From Antitrichia curtipendula (taxonomy: Eukaryota; Streptophyta; Bryopsida; Hypnales; Leucodontaceae), in assembly GCA_951230915.1 (NCBI GenBank), contig OX579639.1:8866001-8930000 (forward strand): a DNA stretch of 64,000 nt, written 5' to 3'. The notes beneath the pieces are model-generated. The model searched no databases, was not told where the DNA came from, and worked only from the letters and a program-made list of their open reading frames with translations. Made by a program: the position numbers and the translations under genes. Below, one piece after another: positions 1 to 13,082 of the stretch (its first letter is position 1; each line of letters starts with the position of its first letter).

Positions 1-454
1 GAGACATGAGTAGTAGAGTGTTTTTGTTATGTAGATTGGCGACAGATAGGATTTGGAAGGCAACAAAGTTTTATCCAAGTTTATTTGAAATAAACGAACT
101 TCATTGATATTATGAGACATAGACAATATGTTATTTTACTATGATTTGACACAAAATTTGGTACAGTTGTATGTGTGTATGAACTATTGTATTATTCTAA
201 TTTAACAAATGGAGGAGTGTAGAAGTTATCGGTAAGTATCCTAAAAAAATTTTGGTAGAATATTATAGATTTAATTTATTAGTGTTATTTTTCAATAGAT
301 GTTGTAAATATATAGTGTTGTAGCAATGAATTACCAAGCATAATCATAAATATAATAAAGGATTCTACAAGCAATAATGCAATCGACATTTAAGCATGCC
401 TATGTTTCCTTCTTACTTTTATACTAAATTATAGAGAATAGAAGATAATATAGG

Positions 455-457
<3 letters not shown>

Positions 458-520
<63 letters not shown>
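458..520. repeat. (TA)n microsatellite
   Basis: About thirty uninterrupted TA dinucleotides. A simple sequence repeat, probably length-polymorphic. Confidence 0.97.
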
Positions 521-522
<2 letters not shown>

Positions 523-1381
523 TATTATAATTTTTTGAAAAGGTATTGTATTATGCAGAAAAAATAGTGATCTTGCAAGGAATAAAATGAATCAGCAAGA
601 GTATGTCAAATCTTGCGTGAAGGCAAAAAGGAGCAAATAAATAGAAGATGCCAAATCAAAAGTAAAAGGTATTTTGTACATATAAAATCTTCTTTATAAT
701 GTTATGTAAAAAAATATAAAATATTTCTTATGATCTTAAGTCCACGGTCATGGGTCCCATGGTAATAGGTCATATTTTTCTAAATATAATAAATTTTGTT
801 GAAAAAAATATCAATCCTTTAATTATTTAACCAAAAGAATTAGAAATTACATCATGTTCAAAATTTCTAGGCTCTAGGCTCACACAATCCTTGCTCACCG
901 CTCATAGGCTTAGGCTCACATGCTCACATGCTAGTGTCGTTGCTCCTTTGTGCATTAGTCACACAAGTCACAATTCAATAAATTTGCCAAATTTTTTGCG
1001 TAGATGGGTGCTAGTTTCTAAAATTTTCTATATATGTTATTTATTATATTAGGAACCTATTTTTAAATTTGTGAAAGCATTGGACATTTTTTGAATTTAG
1101 TTGACAAGTCAATATTTTTTTGAAATTTTATTTGGATTTGGAGTTAAAACAATAAAAAATAGTAAAAAAATCAAAAGTGCTAGTACTTCCATAAATTTGC
1201 ACGTAGGTGCCTTATATAGTAAACAATATTTATGCAACTTTTTAGAGAATTTCACTCATCCACACAAATATTTTGGTAAATTTACACAATTGTGACTAAT
1301 GTGACTTATGTTCCAAGGGATATTAGTCACATTTGAGCCAATCTCAGACAATTTTTTACATTTAAATCTAAGTAAAAAGCG

Positions 1382-1531
1382 CAAAGTGTGTTGAGGTGTG
1401 CTTCAAGTAGAGCTCAAGCACACCTCAATACACTTTGATTTTTCTTTAGAATTTAAATTTAAGTAAAAAAAAAAAAAGCGAGTTGAAGTGTACTTATGTA
1501 GAGCTAAAGCATACTCTAATATCTTTTTTAT
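1382..1531. repeat. Hairpin with a decayed second copy
   Basis: Positions 1382-1437 form a stem of about 22 bp: CAAAGTGTGTTGAGGTGTGC pairs with its complement across a loop of about 12 nt containing AGAGCTC. A degenerate copy at about 1476-1531 keeps the central TAGAGCT. Both are flanked by similar AATTTAAATCTAAGTAAA-like sequence, so the unit seems duplicated in tandem. Confidence 0.7.
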
Positions 1532-2015
1532 TTATTGAATTTAAATCTAAGTGAAAAATTAAAAATGTGTTATGGGCTTAAGGGTCAAATAGAAAAATGT
1601 ATTTAAATTATAGAAATATCTATTTTACAAAATTTGATCATGACACCTGACATTGAACTTTTTTAGAAGGATTTTTTTGTTATAGAATGGCATATTTCTT
1701 GATATGAAAAATGTGCATATAGATGTTTTCTACATATCTATGAAGTTGAATTATAAAAATTAATCAATAATATTTTGCAATTAATTCTCATAGAAAATCA
1801 TAAATTTCAAATGAGATAATTCAAAAAAAATGAAATTCCTGCTTTTTTTAACTCGAATTTGATACGCTTCATTGAAATTGAGCAACAATTAAAAGTTAAC
1901 ATATGCAATACAAAAAATGACAAATATATTTAATATTATGCAAAATATGATATGAATGGCAAAATAAAATTTCCATATCATTGCTTCTAGTATAGTAAAA
2001 GCTACAAACCTACAT

Positions 2016-3292
2016 CTATGATAAGTTAGACCCTTTTAAACTCCACAAGTGTTCTATCAGATCTCCCCTCAAGTCAAAATGTGTGTCCACATTTTCTATT
2101 TCAAGTGTGCCAGATACTAGCTCTCCAAATGCCAAATCTCTATGCATAGGCACTACATCACTTTCTAAATCCCTAATAATATCCTCCAAGCCTTCAACAC
2201 CTTCTTCATCTTCAAGGATCATGTTGTGTAAAATGCAGCATGTGAACATGATGTCTGAAATGATCTCCATACTCCAATGCCGGCTGAGATTCTAGATAAT
2301 TGCAAAACGAGCTTGGAGAACACCAAAGCATTGTTCTACATCTTTTCGAATTGCCTCCTGTCTCATGGCAATGTGAGCTTTCTTCTCATCCAGGGGCAAA
2401 TGAAAGCAAGACCAACGAGGGTAGATACCATCAATCAATAAATAGTAACGGTTGTATTGACAACCGTTAACCACAAAGGTCATGTCCCAAGCCGCATTTG
2501 TCAATAAATTTTGGATAAGTGGAGAACGATCTAAACAATGAGATTGTTGTTTGAACTCAAGAGTCCAAAATGCCAAATATGCAAGCCTCCATCTGCAATG
2601 GCCTCCAAGATAATGGAACAGTTCCCGTCCCTATCCCCAAAATCCCCCTGCCACGCAATTAGACAGTTTTTCCAATCGTAATGCATACAGTCTAAAGATG
2701 CAAATATACTTGGAAAACCACGGGCACTGTTGATAGCCAATTGTTTCTCCAAATCAGCACATGTTGGTTGCCGGAGATGGTAACCTTCGAATTCACCACG
2801 AAGAGTAATACAAAACCACTTCAGTAACTCCATAGCAGTGCTTTCACTAGTCCTGCAGTACTTGTCTATGGCATCCGCACAAAGCCTATAACACAACATA
2901 CGCAACGCAAAGGTGATCTTCTGGTGTGGAGAAAAGCCCAATGTACCAGTGCAATCCTTCTTCTGTACGAAGTAGTCATCACGTGTGCACACCTTCTCTA
3001 TAATATGCACTAATAAAGAATGTTGCATGCGGAAGCATCGCCGGAAGAGGGACGGTCTGTAAACAAGTGCATCAACAAAGTAATCTTGCATCGTACGTTC
3101 ATGCATGACATGCCTAAATCTCTCAATGTTTGGGCCTCTACCTAGACGGGAACCACCCCACACACGAGGCACAATGGGTTCATTGTCCTCAAACCCGAAG
3201 CCTTGCACAAAGTTTAACATTGCTTCATCTTCCAAATTATCTTCTCTCATTTGATCTCTAGCAGCAAGAAGTCGGGCCCTCCATTTGTCCAT
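2016..3292 (-). pseudogene. PIF/Harbinger transposase, broken
   Basis: This is the remains of a DDE_Tnp_4 (PIF/Harbinger) nuclease. The best start is the ATG at 3292 (MDKWRARLL); the frame is open further upstream but without a convincing ATG. The catalytic blocks appear in order: FASLDCMHYDWKNC (first Asp), YYLLIDGIYPRW (second Asp) and KDVEQCFGVLQARF (Glu). The C-terminal CCILHNMILEDE block follows. Two lesions inactivate it. A frameshift lies at about 2531-2576, between the IWH motif and LDRSPL. A TAG at 2292-2294 falls just after the FGVLQARF block in the same frame. About 425 codons in total is normal for the family. No MYB/SANT-like partner gene is visible. A possible terminal motif (GAGCATCTCCAAT on the - strand) lies near 3665-3680, but I found no partner. 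Confidence 0.9.
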
Positions 3293-3679
3293 GGTCAATA
3301 GAGGCAAAAAAATCCAAACAAAACCTCTAAAGATAACTCCCAAACAAGAAAAAGAAGCAAGATCTACAATCAAGCTTCCAAAACTAACCTTCAAAAGAGC
3401 TCGCAGTTTCGGCAAACCTCTCCCTTCAATCCAAAACTGCTCAGGTTTTTTGGAGGTGCCCGATGCGCTGGCTCAACAATGCTGCCCAATAGTGCCCGAC
3501 TTTCTCCAAATTAATTCTCAATCTCAATTTCCGAAAAACGCTGACAATCTGGCCGATGACATGCCTTGCAGGCGGGTGCTGCTACGGTTCCGACAACGCG
3601 CCGACCCCTTTGGCCCGTCTGAGCACGGTCTCCAGCAGTCTGGCACGTCCATCTAACATGGATTATTGGAGATGCTCTT

Positions 3680-4762
3680 AGGAAATTTGGATACTTTGAC
3701 TTCCTAATTACAATTGGAGGCCCATTTCAATGTGGAGTGATGATAAATATTTAGCTTGCTATCTTCAGTTGATCAAGGGTGTTACTGCATGCTTTAGTTA
3801 TGATTCAACATATGTGACTTCAATGGCTGAGGACAATGCATGTCATATGTGGGACATTATAATAGGAGAAGCGATAAACCCAATTGCAGCAAGAGAGAGT
3901 ATGCCTAGTTTCATGATGTGTTAAAAATGTAAAATCACTAGGCTTTTGCATCACATTAGACTAATATGGGCCTCTAATTGCATATTGGCATTCAAAATTC
4001 TCAAGTTTTATAATGTATTGAAAATATAGAATCACTAGGCTTTTGAATCAAAATAGGCTAATATGGAACCTTTAATTAAAAATATGAATTTAGACTAATA
4101 TTAGGTCTAATTGCAAATTTAAATTTAAATTTTTTAGATTTTGTATTTTAATGAAAATGAATAACAATTTAGTCTTTTGCCTCATATTAGACTAATATAG
4201 TGCCTCTACTTTTCAGATTTAAAATTAAAAAAATTTGTATTTATATTTGCCATTAGCGACCCTATATTATCCTAGTATAATGCAAAAGCTTTGAATTTTT
4301 CATAATTTCTTTGCATTATCAGATTTAAGAATTTTGAATTCATATTTGCATTTAGAGGCCCTGCATTGAGTAAGTGGATGCAAAAGGCTAGAGCTTTTTC
4401 TATTTTCATCATGTTATACAATTTGGATATTATATATTTATATTTGGGATTAGCGGCCCTATATTAGTCTAGTGACAAAATATAATTTCAATTACTCTCG
4501 CCATTTCTTACACTTGTTTTTATGTAAAAAAACATTGAAAAGTTTTAGCAACAGCATGAAGGCAAACTCTCTCTCAATTTGATGTCAAAACTAGCATCCT
4601 AATGTTATGTTTGATGTCTAAAAAATTTGACATCCACATTTTAGACGTCAAAAAAACAACAAGTTTCTTCTAGTGAATGTAGTAGGTAACAAACAATATC
4701 TAAATCCATGTGGTTTAATAGTAAGATGTTCAAACCCTAGTAGCGTGGTAGATATCATTCAC
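3680..4762. other. AT-rich intergenic sequence with internal repetition
   Basis: No gene. Phrases such as 'actaatatagggcctctaat' and 'aatcactaggcttttg' recur every 60-120 bases between about 3930 and 4460, suggesting old degenerate tandem duplication. Confidence 0.5.
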
Positions 4763-4764
4763 TA

Positions 4765-5213
4765 CACTAAAGATGATATTTAGTGTTGAGAGACATTTAG
4801 TGTTTTTACCCCCCTACTAGCTACAACACTAAATCTGAACTTGTCCACAATTAGTGTTAGACTTGAATGTGCCGGCTGCAAACTTCAGAGCCTTGTAACT
4901 TTTGCAAAAATTCTTCAAATAAAGAAAATGAGATGTTTTTCGGCATCTACAAAAACTGTAGATGCCGAAAAACATCTCATTTTCCTGATTTGAAGAATTT
5001 TTGCAAAAGTTACGAGGCTCTGAAGTTTGCAGCCGCCTAGCCCTAATCGGTCCGATTCTGTCCGTGAACAGTGATATTCCGTCTGATATGACAACTCTGG
5101 TTCACATTTAGTGTTTGAATTGACATTTAATGTTACTTACTTTCATAGGGTAATTGACTTTTAGTGTATGCCTTCGTATTTAGTGTACAAGACACTAAAT
5201 ATCATCTTTAGTG
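4765..5213. mobile_element. TIR element with central hairpin, copy 1
   Basis: A 449-bp non-autonomous element. Its ends are perfect inverted repeats starting CACTAAAGATGATATTTAGT, with TA on both sides (4763-4764 and 5214-5215). Inside, 4874-4950 and 4958-5034 are near-perfect complementary arms of 77 nt around a 7-nt loop. The motif AGTGTT/AACACT recurs many times below the termini. The CACTA start and subterminal repeats recall CACTA elements, but the TA flank fits Tc1/mariner-type insertion better, so the superfamily is unsettled. It encodes no protein. Confidence 0.9.
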
Positions 5214-5215
5214 TA

Positions 5216-8200
5216 CTTGTATCTAGTTTCCTGTGGCTCACTAAATAGCTATCTAAATTCCAGTATTGTATTAGATATTATTCACTACCTAGATTCATGT
5301 AATTTAATAGGAAGTACTGTAGTTCATGTACATAGTTGATAACATTTACAAATGATATCTATGTCACTTTGCAGGTAACATTTATTATAGTCTTAAGCCA
5401 TGTAGCTTACTTAAGAATATTTGCTACCAAAAAAGTAAATGTGGATTAAATAGTAGACCTTGAGTCAATAAAATCTTAATCCATGTTAATATTAGGGTCA
5501 AAGTTATTTTTATTTTATTTTGATGAGCCAAAATAAGCTAATTTACTCTTCTCTAACAATGCAAAGACAACAACATACTAAGTATAAAGAAAGAGGGAAT
5601 TGAATGCATTTAGCTTTTATTCACATCTCTAAACACATTATTTTGTATTCTTACCAAACTCTAAACAATAAACTTATTGAGTTCAAAATTCATTATGTGT
5701 TCTTACTATCACAACAAGATGCATATTATTTTGTATGTATATATAAACTTACATATACATATATATGTGTATTTATTTTTTTATTTAAGAAAAAAATTCT
5801 AACATAATTTCAACATGTGTGAATAATTTTAGATCACTTTCTAAATCCAAAACTTTAAGTATTTCTTTAGCCCCCTAGATGTTCTACCATTGTCTAGGTG
5901 GACAATGAAGCCTTTGAAATACTATGCATTCAATTGAAATTTTTTATGAAAATTTCAAGAATAATTGTTTCATATATCAATTAAAAAAAGTAAAAATTAT
6001 AATGCTTTGCATGATTTGATGACATGAAAAATTTAGAAGAATTCCTAAAGATTATGATATTTTGTAAAAACAACATTAGTATTTTTAGTTTAAACACTCA
6101 AAATATAATTACATATACAAAAAGCTCTTTTATTTTTAGAACTAGAAGCTAAATATATATTTTTTTATTTGATGAACTCATAGAATTAAGCTAAGAGGTG
6201 ACCTACTATAGGTGACTTGCATAGGCATTTTTAGTTTAAATTGAGTATATGACTGTAATCATTGTGCAATCCAAGAGATTCAACAAATTTGACAAATGGA
6301 AAGCATTATACTTCTATACTTGAATTCCAAGCAACCCTTCCCGGGCCCCATTGCATTTGCTTTAATAATGTTATGTTTTAACTCTTGAATATTGAGCCAT
6401 CTACTAGGTAGATAATGAATGTTTTGAAAATCTCCCTCCCTTTGTTTAACTCCTAAAGGACCAAGTGGTTGTTGAACGACCAATTGAAAATTTGGATAGA
6501 TTCCTACAATAACAATTTTCAATGGTCAGATTCTTTTGAAATTTAATACAAGGTATGTTGATGTAACTATCCCCTAGTTAGGTATATAATTTTGTTTCAG
6601 TGCGGTGTTTAGATAAAAAAGAATTATGATACCTAACAAAGTTCAAGTAGTTTAGCAATCATGAAATCTTTTGCTAAATTCCACATCTACCTATAAAATT
6701 TGGCAGGTATGTTACTCATATAATACATTATGCAACTGTCAAAAAATACCCACATGCAATGCAAAAATCTCACTCTAAAAGGAGTTAAATTCTTTAAAAT
6801 CAAATGCTATAAATCTTTCAATATGTGTAGTCAAAGTTTTTGAAAAAAATTCCAAACAAATCCATGGGTATCTAATACAAGTTTGTACAGTTGAAATTTT
6901 TTTTAAATTATTTTTTTCATTTTTTTTACTAATCTAAATAGTGATAGTTTTTGACAATTTATGCTAGAAATGTGCTCTGGTCTTGAAGGAATTAACATTC
7001 ATTGAGGATGCTTTAAGAAAAATCATAAAATATATTGTATATGAGGGTCAAGTTTCAACAAAGAAGTGCCAAAGTTAGATTTCCACATGATATATTGAGA
7101 AGTCAATGTCACCCTAAACTAATCGCAAGATGACACGTAACACTTTTTGACCAAAAAAAAAGAAAAAGCTTAATCTATATCAAATTTGACCCTTATATAG
7201 GATATATAACAAAAAAAAACACTCTAAGTGAGTCAATGATATATTGTAGATATTGTGGAGAAAGTTACAATTTTATTTTTTATTTTTTAAAGTGCGCTAA
7301 CCATCTTTAGTTCTAGCACTAGGTTAGAGACTTTTTAAAGTCCCTTTAAAAAATTTGATATACAATAGAACTTCTCTAATGGAACAGGTCCCAGACTGTT
7401 CAATAACATCACTTTAGAGAGGGTCCGCACCATGTAAGAAGTTGCCCTTGTGGTACACATGCCACATCTTTAAGCCAAGAAGCTTGTTAACAAGAATATT
7501 TTCCCCTTTTTTTTGACAAGGTGAGGTCTACCACTTATTACTTGGCCCGCTCTCATTAAGTGCCACCACTTATTTTATTCAAAAAACTGGAACCGCTCGG
7601 ACCTATTACATTATGGAGGTTTATTCACTCATGGAGGGTGCACTTATAGGAGTTCTATTGAATCATCACGTACGTTCTGGACACATACAATGTGACATTA
7701 AAGAGGGGGGTGTCCTTGAATGAGAAAGTATCCAAGTGGGCATAGGCCAGGTGGCAGGTGACATTCTTGGAGGAAACGTGGCACAGTAGGAGAGCCCACA
7801 TACACCAAATATTCCCCTTCTGTAGGGAATCAGAGTGATTGTCTGATTTTCATTACTAGCAGCCACTAAGTGAACTGACGTACTTTTCTTCATCCGACAA
7901 TCTCTGTCCATTCATTGTTAGGAATTGGGAAAAAAAATAAAGTTGCAATTTGAAAACATAAAAAAAAATTCAATAAAATTTCTATTCAAAGTTAAAAATA
8001 GAGAAAAAAAACATATTTGGTACTTGAAAAAACAGTTTAGTATGGGAACCAAGGAAAAGTAGAGGGCAATCATCAAGGAGTAGGAAATTTTGAACATAAA
8101 TAGGCTGACGAGGAGGGCAAAGTGGCCAACAAAGAATGCCTATTTATTTTCAGAATTTTTAACAACAAGGAGATTGCCCAATGTAAATGCACGTCTAGAA

Positions 8201-10340
8201 ATGGATTAAATATGTGATTGATTAATGAAAAAATTTGTAATCATTGGTTGTGCAAATTTCATGCGCCCAAAGTAGATTATGGGAAATAATCCTCCTGCAA
8301 AATGAACGGGACATTTCTTGGTGGGGATTTACGAGCTGGTAAAACTCAAGAATATTAACAAATGGTGTGCTCTAGTTCTAACTTGCACATCCTAACAAAT
8401 ATTGGCAGGTAGTTTTTTGTTTCATATGCTTTGGATAATGCAGAAAGAGATTTCACGTGAGTGATGAAGCATTTTACATCTATAGAGAGATAAATTTTGG
8501 ATGATAATTTATTTATTCATGCTAGGTGTGTACATTCATCCAATAAGAAAATTTATGTACCAAGATTTGGTCACAAGATAATGATTTCATTTGTTTAGAA
8601 AGGAAGAATATATTGTCAAATATTTTCTCATTTTTTGTTGTGTGTTTTTCATTCCTATATTCTATTTAAATTTTTAATTATCATTTTTCAGTCTATCCTT
8701 CATTTTCTATATACAAAGATCTTAGATTATTGTAAATTCATTGTATTTTATATAATTTTTAAAAATTCAGCTGATCATTGTATCTGCATAATGGCTTTGA
8801 AATGTCAAGAACTTGCAAAAAAAAATTGCAAAAAGATCCTCCAAGGTTGAACCTTTTTCTACTAAAATGCTTCTCAAACACTCATAACTTCTTGGATTGA
8901 TATCGAATTTTAACCACACAAACTAAACTACTATGTACAACTTTCCCCTTAATTCTTTATTATTGGAAACAACATTTGGCTATATGAAGAAAAAAAAAGA
9001 CTTCCAAAGTTCATTGTAATCCAAAAATGTTTAGATTTTCAATTTCAAATGGCTCTCAAACATTCAAAACAACTTGGATTGATATGAAATCTTAACATAA
9101 TAATTAGACTTCCAAGGAAAATTTATTCCAACAAATTTTATTGAAAAAAAACATTGGATGAAGGAGATACAAGCCTCCAAAATTGCAACCATCAAAATGC
9201 AATTTGGTGAACTCAAATTGAATCTGTGAACTTAAAATGGCTTCAAAAAAACAGAACAACTTAGATTGATTTGAAAATTTTATCAGATAAACTAAAAAAG
9301 AGAAAGAAAATTTTCCAATAGGTTTTATAAAATCTAGACATTGGATGCAAAAGTTACAACACTTCAAATTAGACTTCCAAACTACGTGGGGACACTTTTG
9401 GTTAATGCCAAAAAGATCAATTCTATTATTTTATGGTAAAACATTATTTTAAAGTTCAACTTAACCTTCTTTATTATTTTAAATATTCTATTTAATATTT
9501 TTATGACATGAGACTCTATGTTGTCTATCACTATAAAAAAATTCCTTTGGTTTTGTAAATAATTGTCATTGCTATAATTTTATGATCAAATTTTAGTTTT
9601 AATTTTTTTTATAAATTTTAAATAAATAAATTTAATTTTTTTTATACAGTTCAAATAGAAAAATATATATTGTGAAATCTCTTCAAGTAATTATTTTATT
9701 TGTTACGCCTAATACAACCTTGGCAAAGACCATTGAGTCAAATTACCACCATCAATGAACTATTTAATTTTGCCTTTAAATAGTTCATTAATAAAATATT
9801 CATATATTTACAATTGACATGAAAATTTCTATAGGTTTTGATTTTTTGAAAAATATTGGTGGAAAAATAATACGTTTGTGATTTTTAAAGTGTAATGATT
9901 AAATGAAATTATATAAATTAGAAAAGTCATAAAATAATCTAATTTTGTTACCTAAAAATTTTGTCTGAGAAGAGAAGAAAATTTATTATAATTTTAAAGT
10001 ATAGTAAAATTTTAGAATAGAAAATATAAACAAATAAATTATTCAATCTTGACTTATTTAGATTTTAAAACATAGAGCTTGCAATTGCAATAATTCATTG
10101 AACTTTTGAATCTTTTTGAGATTTCAAATTGGAGTTGAAGCAAATTTTGTCGAGATTTATATTTTTAGCTTAAATAAAATACAAAAATAATATTCTAAAT
10201 ATTACAAGCAAGTTTTACTAGGGCACACCCAATTATTGGATGTCAAGCCTTTACAAGGGATAATAGAAAACGTGTTCAAATGTTCATTCAAACAAATTTA
10301 GGTGCAATATCTCCAAATTTTGGTAACAATCATGACTTTT
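5216..10340. other. AT-rich intergenic region without a gene
   Basis: No coding region is supported over about 5 kb. At 6447 the sequence TTAACTCCTAAAGGACC resembles a TTAA-element terminus, but no matching right end is convincing. From 8880 to 9370 three phrases of the type 'aaaacactcataacttcttggattgatatcgaat' recur about every 180 bases, a degenerate tandem repeat. Confidence 0.5.
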
Positions 10341-10348
10341 TAAAACTT

Positions 10349-10939
10349 TTAAAACCCCTAAAACCTCGAGGGTGTTTTCTACCAAAAACCACTCAAAACT
10401 ACCACTTCTGTTGTATTCACTTAAGGAAACCAATTTTTTTGATTTTTTGGGAATTCAACCATAGGATCTTGTACTTGATTTGTCTGAGATCATGTAGTAA
10501 AAATTTCATTAAATTTCACCATACGGATTGGAAGATATTAGCATTCAAAGTTGAACAAAAAGGTTTTTTTTCAAGAAGATGCTTAAATTGCCCGAAAAAA
10601 TAAGATTGTCCATAACTTTCTCCTCCCTAGTCCAAATAGAATGAATCAAAGCTCCACATATATTTAAAAGCATAATCTTTTAGGAAAAAAATTCAAAATA
10701 AATTATTTTGAATTTTTGTAATTTTTTTTGAGTTGCTCGTCAATCTCCATTTTTTGCTCATTGTGCCATAACTTTTTCATCCGGCATCCGATTGAAACAA
10801 AAACTATATATCCACAAAGCTCTTGCAAAGCTACACAACCTCAAAAAATCTCAAAAAAATTCACTTCAAATTGAGACAATAGGAACCTACCCGGACCCAA
10901 ATTGTCCCCTGAGGGGACAAGCGGGGTTTTAGGGGTTAA
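10349..10939 (+). mobile_element. TTAA-flanked MITE, subfamily A, copy 1
   Basis: A non-autonomous element of about 590 bp between TTAA at 10349-10352 and TTAA at 10936-10939. The right end read inwards is CCCCTAAAACCCCGCTTG; the left end is CCCCTAAAACC preceded by an extra AA. Internal landmarks shared with the other copies are AGGATCTTGTA, GAATGAATCAAAGC and CAATAGGAACCTACC. It encodes no protein. Termini and target site fit a piggyBac-type MITE. Confidence 0.8.
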
Positions 10940-11074
10940 GAAAGTGTTGGAATGGTGACCACTTAAAATTTAGTGAAGCATATATTTCTAAATTCATCCA
11001 TCTTTTGGACCAAAAAACACTTTTCATTATATTCATGTACTGTTTCATCCAAATTTGGCAACTTTATCCATGTT

Positions 11075-11661
11075 TTAACCTCTAAAGCCCCGCTTGTCCC
11101 CTCGGGGGGACAAGTTGGGTCCGGGTAGGTTCCTATTGTCTCAATTTGAAGTGAGTTTTTTTGAATTTTTTCAGGTTGTGTAACTTTGCAAGAGCTTTGT
11201 GGATATATAATTTTTGTTTCAATCGGATGCCGGATGAAAAAGTTATGGCATAGTGAGCAAGAAACAGAGATTGGCGGGCAGCCCAAAAAAAAATTACAGA
11301 AATTCAAAATAATTTTTTTTGAATTTTTTCCCTAAAATATTATGTTTTTATCTCTACGTGAAGCTTTGATTCACTCTATTGGGACTAGGGATGAGAAAGT
11401 TATGGACAATCTTAGTTTTTCATGCAATTTAAGCATCTTCTTGAAAAAAAACTTTTTGTTCAACTTTGAATGCTAATATCTTCTAATCCGTATGGTGAAG
11501 TTTGATGAAATTTTTACTATGTGACCTCAGACAAGTTAAGTACAAGATCCTATGGTTAAATTTAAAATAAATAAATAAATTGGTTTTCTTAAGTGAATAC
11601 AACAAAAGTGGTAGTTTTGAGTGGTTTTTAGGAGAAAACACCCTCGGGGCTTAGGGGTTAA
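11075..11661 (-). mobile_element. TTAA-flanked MITE, subfamily A, copy 2 (inverted)
   Basis: The reverse-orientation sister of the 10.35-10.94 kb element, 135 bp away, bounded by TTAA at 11075-11078 and 11658-11661. Ends read inwards: CCTCTAAAGCCCCGCTTG and CCCCTAAGCCCCGAGGGTG. With copy 1 it forms an inverted repeat with arms of almost 590 bp. A read-through transcript could fold into a very long hairpin. Confidence 0.85.
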
Positions 11662-11929
11662 ATAGAAATAAAAAATTGCTTGCAAAAAAGGGATTCACTG
11701 TTTTTATTTGGTAAGAAGTAGAGATTTATTTTGAAATGGTACAATCTATTCCTAGGATGCCAAACAAAAAAGATTGGTATAAATGTTTGATTTAATCATC
11801 TAATGTGGATGATATGATTTGTACTAATCATTTAAGTATGGTTCTCACTATTAAATTGCCTAAACTTCTGTGGAATTTATTTGAGAGTTAAAAGAAGACT
11901 TTAGATTCTCTTTGTACAATGACAAACAA

Positions 11930-12405
11930 AACTGAGCACAAATTTGGAACGTTTTCATTCAAGCAACCATATCATAAGCATCAAAATCAAAATCTATAAG
12001 TAGATACACAAAAGTTGTAATGTACTACATACTATACATCACCATTGAAATTTGAAGAAAATATTAGTTGTGATTTGAAAGAAAACCAATTTCAAAGTTA
12101 GCCATGTCTAAAAATCAATTTAGTTCAACATGATTTGGAACCACTTTATCTTTTGCCAATTTGTTCTTAGAACTCAAAAAAAAAAATATTTTGCACCTTG
12201 GCATGTTGGTATATATCATTTCAAATTGTTGTACACATAAATTGAAGAAATTGACATTTTTAGAATTTAAATTATCAATAGTTTGACAAACATGCAAACG
12301 ATGTTGATTCTCACAATATTTGAATTTTTTTTTTAATTGAGAGCATAGAATAGCATTAGCCATTGTAAAGAGAGTATAGGTTGCAATATAGACCATCATT
12401 ACATA
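11930..12405. repeat. Dispersed repeat D, left part, split by the nested insertions
   Basis: This segment and 18524-18690 together match, in reverse orientation, one continuous stretch at about 25000-25560. It is therefore an older dispersed repeat that served as target for the TTAA-C1 insertion. No coding capacity is recognised. Confidence 0.75.
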
Positions 12406-13082
12406 TGAACCCCTAAAGATCCAAGGCCTCTTTTCCACAGCAAAACATGTTCAAAACTGCCATTTTTATAGCAAAGAGCAAATTTTGTTTTATTTTATCT
12501 CATTTTTTATTTTTTGGATATCTAACTGTAGGATCTTGTATTAACCCCTAATGGTCACAGACTATGTTTTCACCAAAACTGCTCCAAAATTGCTATTTTT
12601 AATATAAGTACCAAATTCTAGAAAAAAATAAATTTGGACACATGTAAGGTAAGTGGTCCATTTACCGCACACAGCGTTGAATCGGACACCTACCGCACAA
12701 AAACCGGACAATTCTTGAAAATTGGGAACAACGTTAGTAATGACAGGAACGCATATGGATGAACCTTTCAATTATATGGATGAATACTTGCGAGAATCGA
12801 TGATCTTTTTAGATGGAAGCTGCTTCCATACTGCAGATTCTTTATTGCAATTGATGAAGCGGACACAGACACAAGCGCCGTGGGGAGAGGAACGGACAGA
12901 GGCGCTATGGAGAGAGGCACTATGGAGATTATGCAATAGAGCTGTAAAGTGGCACACTGATTTACAAAAACAAGGTAATTACATTTCAATTTTTGATTTG
13001 CTTAACTTCAACATTCTTTAGCTCCAAACCCTAAACCTTTCAATGAAATGCTTTTCATTTATTATGGCTCTATTTCTTGTAG

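Larger units (their letters stand above)
1..2015. other. AT-rich intergenic sequence
   Basis: No coding sequence is supported here. The stretch is strongly AT-rich and contains a TA dinucleotide run and a short perfect hairpin, both listed separately. Open frames are short, of biased composition and match no family I recognise. Confidence 0.6.

Noticed and set aside
4755..5220. Classical CACTA (En/Spm) element with a 3-bp duplication
   Set aside because: No matching 3-bp flanks in either copy; TA on both sides fits both copies better. The superfamily is left open.
6447..6797. A complete TTAA element between TTAACTCCTAAAGG and AAAAGGAGTTAA
   Set aside because: The two ends match over only a few bases and the interior lacks the family landmarks.
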